Assembly (NCBI GenBank): GCA_045224495.1
Contig: JBGVAK010000027.1
Location: 1-7,005, forward strand
Source of the DNA: RUG472 sp045224495
GTDB taxonomy: Bacteria > Bacillota > Clostridia > Christensenellales > CAG-138
Reading direction: 5' to 3'
DNA: 7,005 nt
Part shown: positions 5,907 through 7,005 of the stretch, in pieces
How positions within the stretch are numbered: the first letter of the stretch is position 1
How the letters are laid out: every line of letters begins with the position of its first letter
The notes under the pieces: model-generated
What the model was told of the DNA's origin: nothing
What the model saw: the letters and a program-made list of their open reading frames with translations, nothing else
Database searches by the model: none
Position numbers and translations under genes: made by a program

Positions 5907-6001
5907 ACTTAAGATAACACCATTCCTTGCCGTGCTCTTGTAAGCAATACTCTATATGAGTTGATCAGATACCTTTGCTGTGCTATGGTGTTATCCTTAG
6001 T
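5907..6001. repeat. 95-bp nested palindrome with 17-bp inverted ends (MITE-like or structured RNA)
   Basis: ACTTAAGATAACACCAT (5907-5923) and ATGGTGTTATCCTTAGT (5985-6001) are inverted copies matching at 15 of 17 positions. At the exact centre is a small hairpin ACTC-TATAT-GAGT (5949-5961). Directly inside the arms lie similar 13-mers in the same orientation, TCCTTGCCGTGCT (5924-5936) and CCTTTGCTGTGCT (5972-5984), with 10 of 13 matching. The right arm starts 17 bp past the iolD stop. No clear target-site duplication is seen, so mobility is not shown. Confidence 0.55.
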
Positions 6002-6018
6002 CTGAGAGCAACGCTGAA

Positions 6019-7005
6019 TCAATACTTCTTCGCATCCTTCACATGAAGGAGGTGGTCCTCATAGGCGGCTAGGTTCCGGGGGTTCTCGGAGACCTCTGTG
6101 TCGCCCACGCGCCACCAGGAGCCGTAGCCCTCGGTCATGGACTTGGGCAGGACCCGGATGTCGAACACCACGGGCACGCCCTCTATGGTCTTGGCCTCCT
6201 TGAGAGCTGCGTACAGCTCCTGGAGAGAACGGATGGTATATGCTTTGCAACCGTAGCCCTCGGCGATCTTGGCGAAATTCACCGGCATGAAGGAGCCGGA
6301 GTGCTCCCCGTCCTCGCCCCGGAAACGGAGCTCGGTGCACAAGGTATCGTTGCCATGGCCCACCTGCAGGTTGTTGATGCAGCCGAAGGAGGCGTTGTTG
6401 AACACGCAGACGTTGATCTTCTTGTGCTCCTGGACCGCGGTCAAGAGCTCGGAGTGGAGCATGATGAAGCTGCCGTCGCCCACCATGGCGTACACGTCCC
6501 GATCGCCGATGGCGTACTTGACGCCCAATGCGCCGGAGACCTCGTAGCCCATGCAGGAGTAGCCGTATTCCATATTGTATGTATCCACGCCCCGGGCGCA
6601 CCACATACGCTGCATGTCGCCGGGCAGCGAGCCGGAGGAGCCGATGGCCACGTCCTCAGGGTCGATGGCGAAGTTGATGGCGCCCAGCACCGTGGTCTGG
6701 GTGAGGCAAGCGTTCAGGTCTTTGGCGAACCGGTCCGCAGAGGCGGCGTTGGCATCGTTGACCTCGGGCACGTAGCCCTCCTTGTACTCGATGTGCTGCA
6801 ACCGGTGGAGCTCCCTGGCCCAGCGGTCCCGGGCCGTTTCGATCTCGCCCGTATAAGGAGCTTGGTAGCCCCTGAGCTCCTTGAGTAGCGCCGGCAGGGC
6901 CCGCTTTGCATCGGCGATGACGGGCACCGCATCCAGCTTCAGGGCCTGGAACTCGGACACGTTGATGTTGACGAACTTGGCGTCCTCCCGGAACAGCCAC
7001 TTGGA
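6019..7005 (-). CDS. iolD: IolD-like 3D-(3,5/4)-trihydroxycyclohexane-1,2-dione acylhydrolase, C-terminal half (N-terminus outside window)
   Basis: 328 residues are visible; the frame is open to the right edge, and family members are roughly 640 residues, so about half is missing. The GTG at 6958-6960 is an internal codon, not the start, because the upstream frame reads REDAKFVNIN, matching the middle domain of IolD. The C-terminal thiamine-diphosphate domain carries MVGDGSFIMLHSE (GDG at visible residues 176-178) and, 24 residues after the GDG, NN (203-204) in VFNNASFGCINN: the GDG-X24-NN signature binding Mg and ThDP pyrophosphate. The IolD-specific run FGCINNLQVG and the ending VLPKSMTEGYGSWWRVG support the assignment over acetolactate synthase. 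The enzyme hydrolytically opens the ring of the diketo-inositol intermediate in myo-inositol breakdown; cytoplasmic. It ends its transcript on the side of the tRNA fragment. The catalytic N-terminal Glu lies outside the window. Confidence 0.93.
   Translation of the reverse strand, partial: SKWLFREDAKFVNINVSEFQALKLDAVPVIADAKRALPALLKELRGYQAPYTGEIETARDRWARELHRLQHIEYKEGYVPEVNDANAASADRFAKDLNACLTQTTVLGAINFAIDPEDVAIGSSGSLPGDMQRMWCARGVDTYNMEYGYSCMGYEVSGALGVKYAIGDRDVYAMVGDGSFIMLHSELLTAVQEHKKINVCVFNNASFGCINNLQVGHGNDTLCTELRFRGEDGEHSGSFMPVNFAKIAEGYGCKAYTIRSLQELYAALKEAKTIEGVPVVFDIRVLPKSMTEGYGSWWRVGDTEVSENPRNLAAYEDHLLHVKDAKKY

Larger units (their letters stand above)
5421..6018. other. Intergenic stretch without a convincing gene
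   Basis: From the isomerase promoter to the iolD stop there is no supported protein gene. It contains a terminator hairpin, a tRNA-Arg 3' fragment, a second terminator hairpin, a 12-bp stem-loop and a 95-bp nested palindrome, each listed separately. To the right of about 5583 the base composition is visibly more AT-rich than the neighbouring genes, consistent with foreign or non-coding DNA. The longest open frame here (5686-5883, plus, 65 codons) lacks a ribosome-binding site and runs across the 12-bp stem-loop. No integrase or transposase fragment was recognised. Confidence 0.6.

Noticed and set aside
5583..6018. Insertion-sequence remnant
   Set aside because: Inverted repeats are present, but no transposase fragment or target-site duplication could be recognised on either strand.

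Overview
The window looks like chromosomal DNA from a GC-rich, Firmicutes-type anaerobe, perhaps a gut Oscillospiraceae/Clostridia relative. The reasons are strong AGGAGG ribosome-binding sites before nearly every gene, a LplB/LplC-type sugar ABC transporter without its own ATPase, tightly packed operons and gut-type carbohydrate genes. This placement is inferred from style only; no marker gene is present.

Left block (1-3452, minus strand): one probable operon, read right to left. It encodes a 190-residue polytopic membrane protein (3452-2880, resembling ECF-transporter S components), a LplB-type permease (2868-1816), a LplC-type permease (1803-913) and a sugar-binding protein (837-1, running off the left edge). 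Gaps between the first three genes are 11-12 bp and each gene has its own ribosome-binding site. A shared MsmX/UgpC-like ATPase presumably powers the importer from elsewhere.

Middle block (3453-5420): a 187-bp divergent intergenic region holds a promoter for each direction and an inverted pair of TTTGTACA-type half-sites between them, suggesting one regulator for both sides. The plus-strand gene (3640-4497) is a complete CE8 pectin methylesterase-like protein with all catalytic residues and no signal peptide, so probably cytoplasmic. Convergent to it, only 5 bp away, is a sugar isomerase/epimerase-like TIM-barrel protein (5360-4503, minus) with its own promoter. Together the block reads as a locus that imports a plant-cell-wall oligosaccharide, possibly methylated pectin fragments, and de-esterifies or isomerises it inside the cell. 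The substrate is an inference.

Right block (5421-7005): a 598-bp stretch without a convincing gene (5421-6018), visibly AT-richer to the right of about 5583. It holds a two-sided terminator, the 3' part of a tRNA-Arg(CCU) gene broken inside the anticodon loop (5538-5582, minus; the classic scar of an element integrated at a tRNA 3' end), a second terminator, a 12-bp stem-loop and a 95-bp nested palindrome. Beyond it lies the C-terminal half of an IolD-like thiamine-diphosphate enzyme of inositol breakdown (7005-6019, minus), truncated by the window edge. By the geometry of tRNA integration, DNA to the right of about 5582, including iolD, may be or have been on an integrated element. No integrase is visible to prove it.
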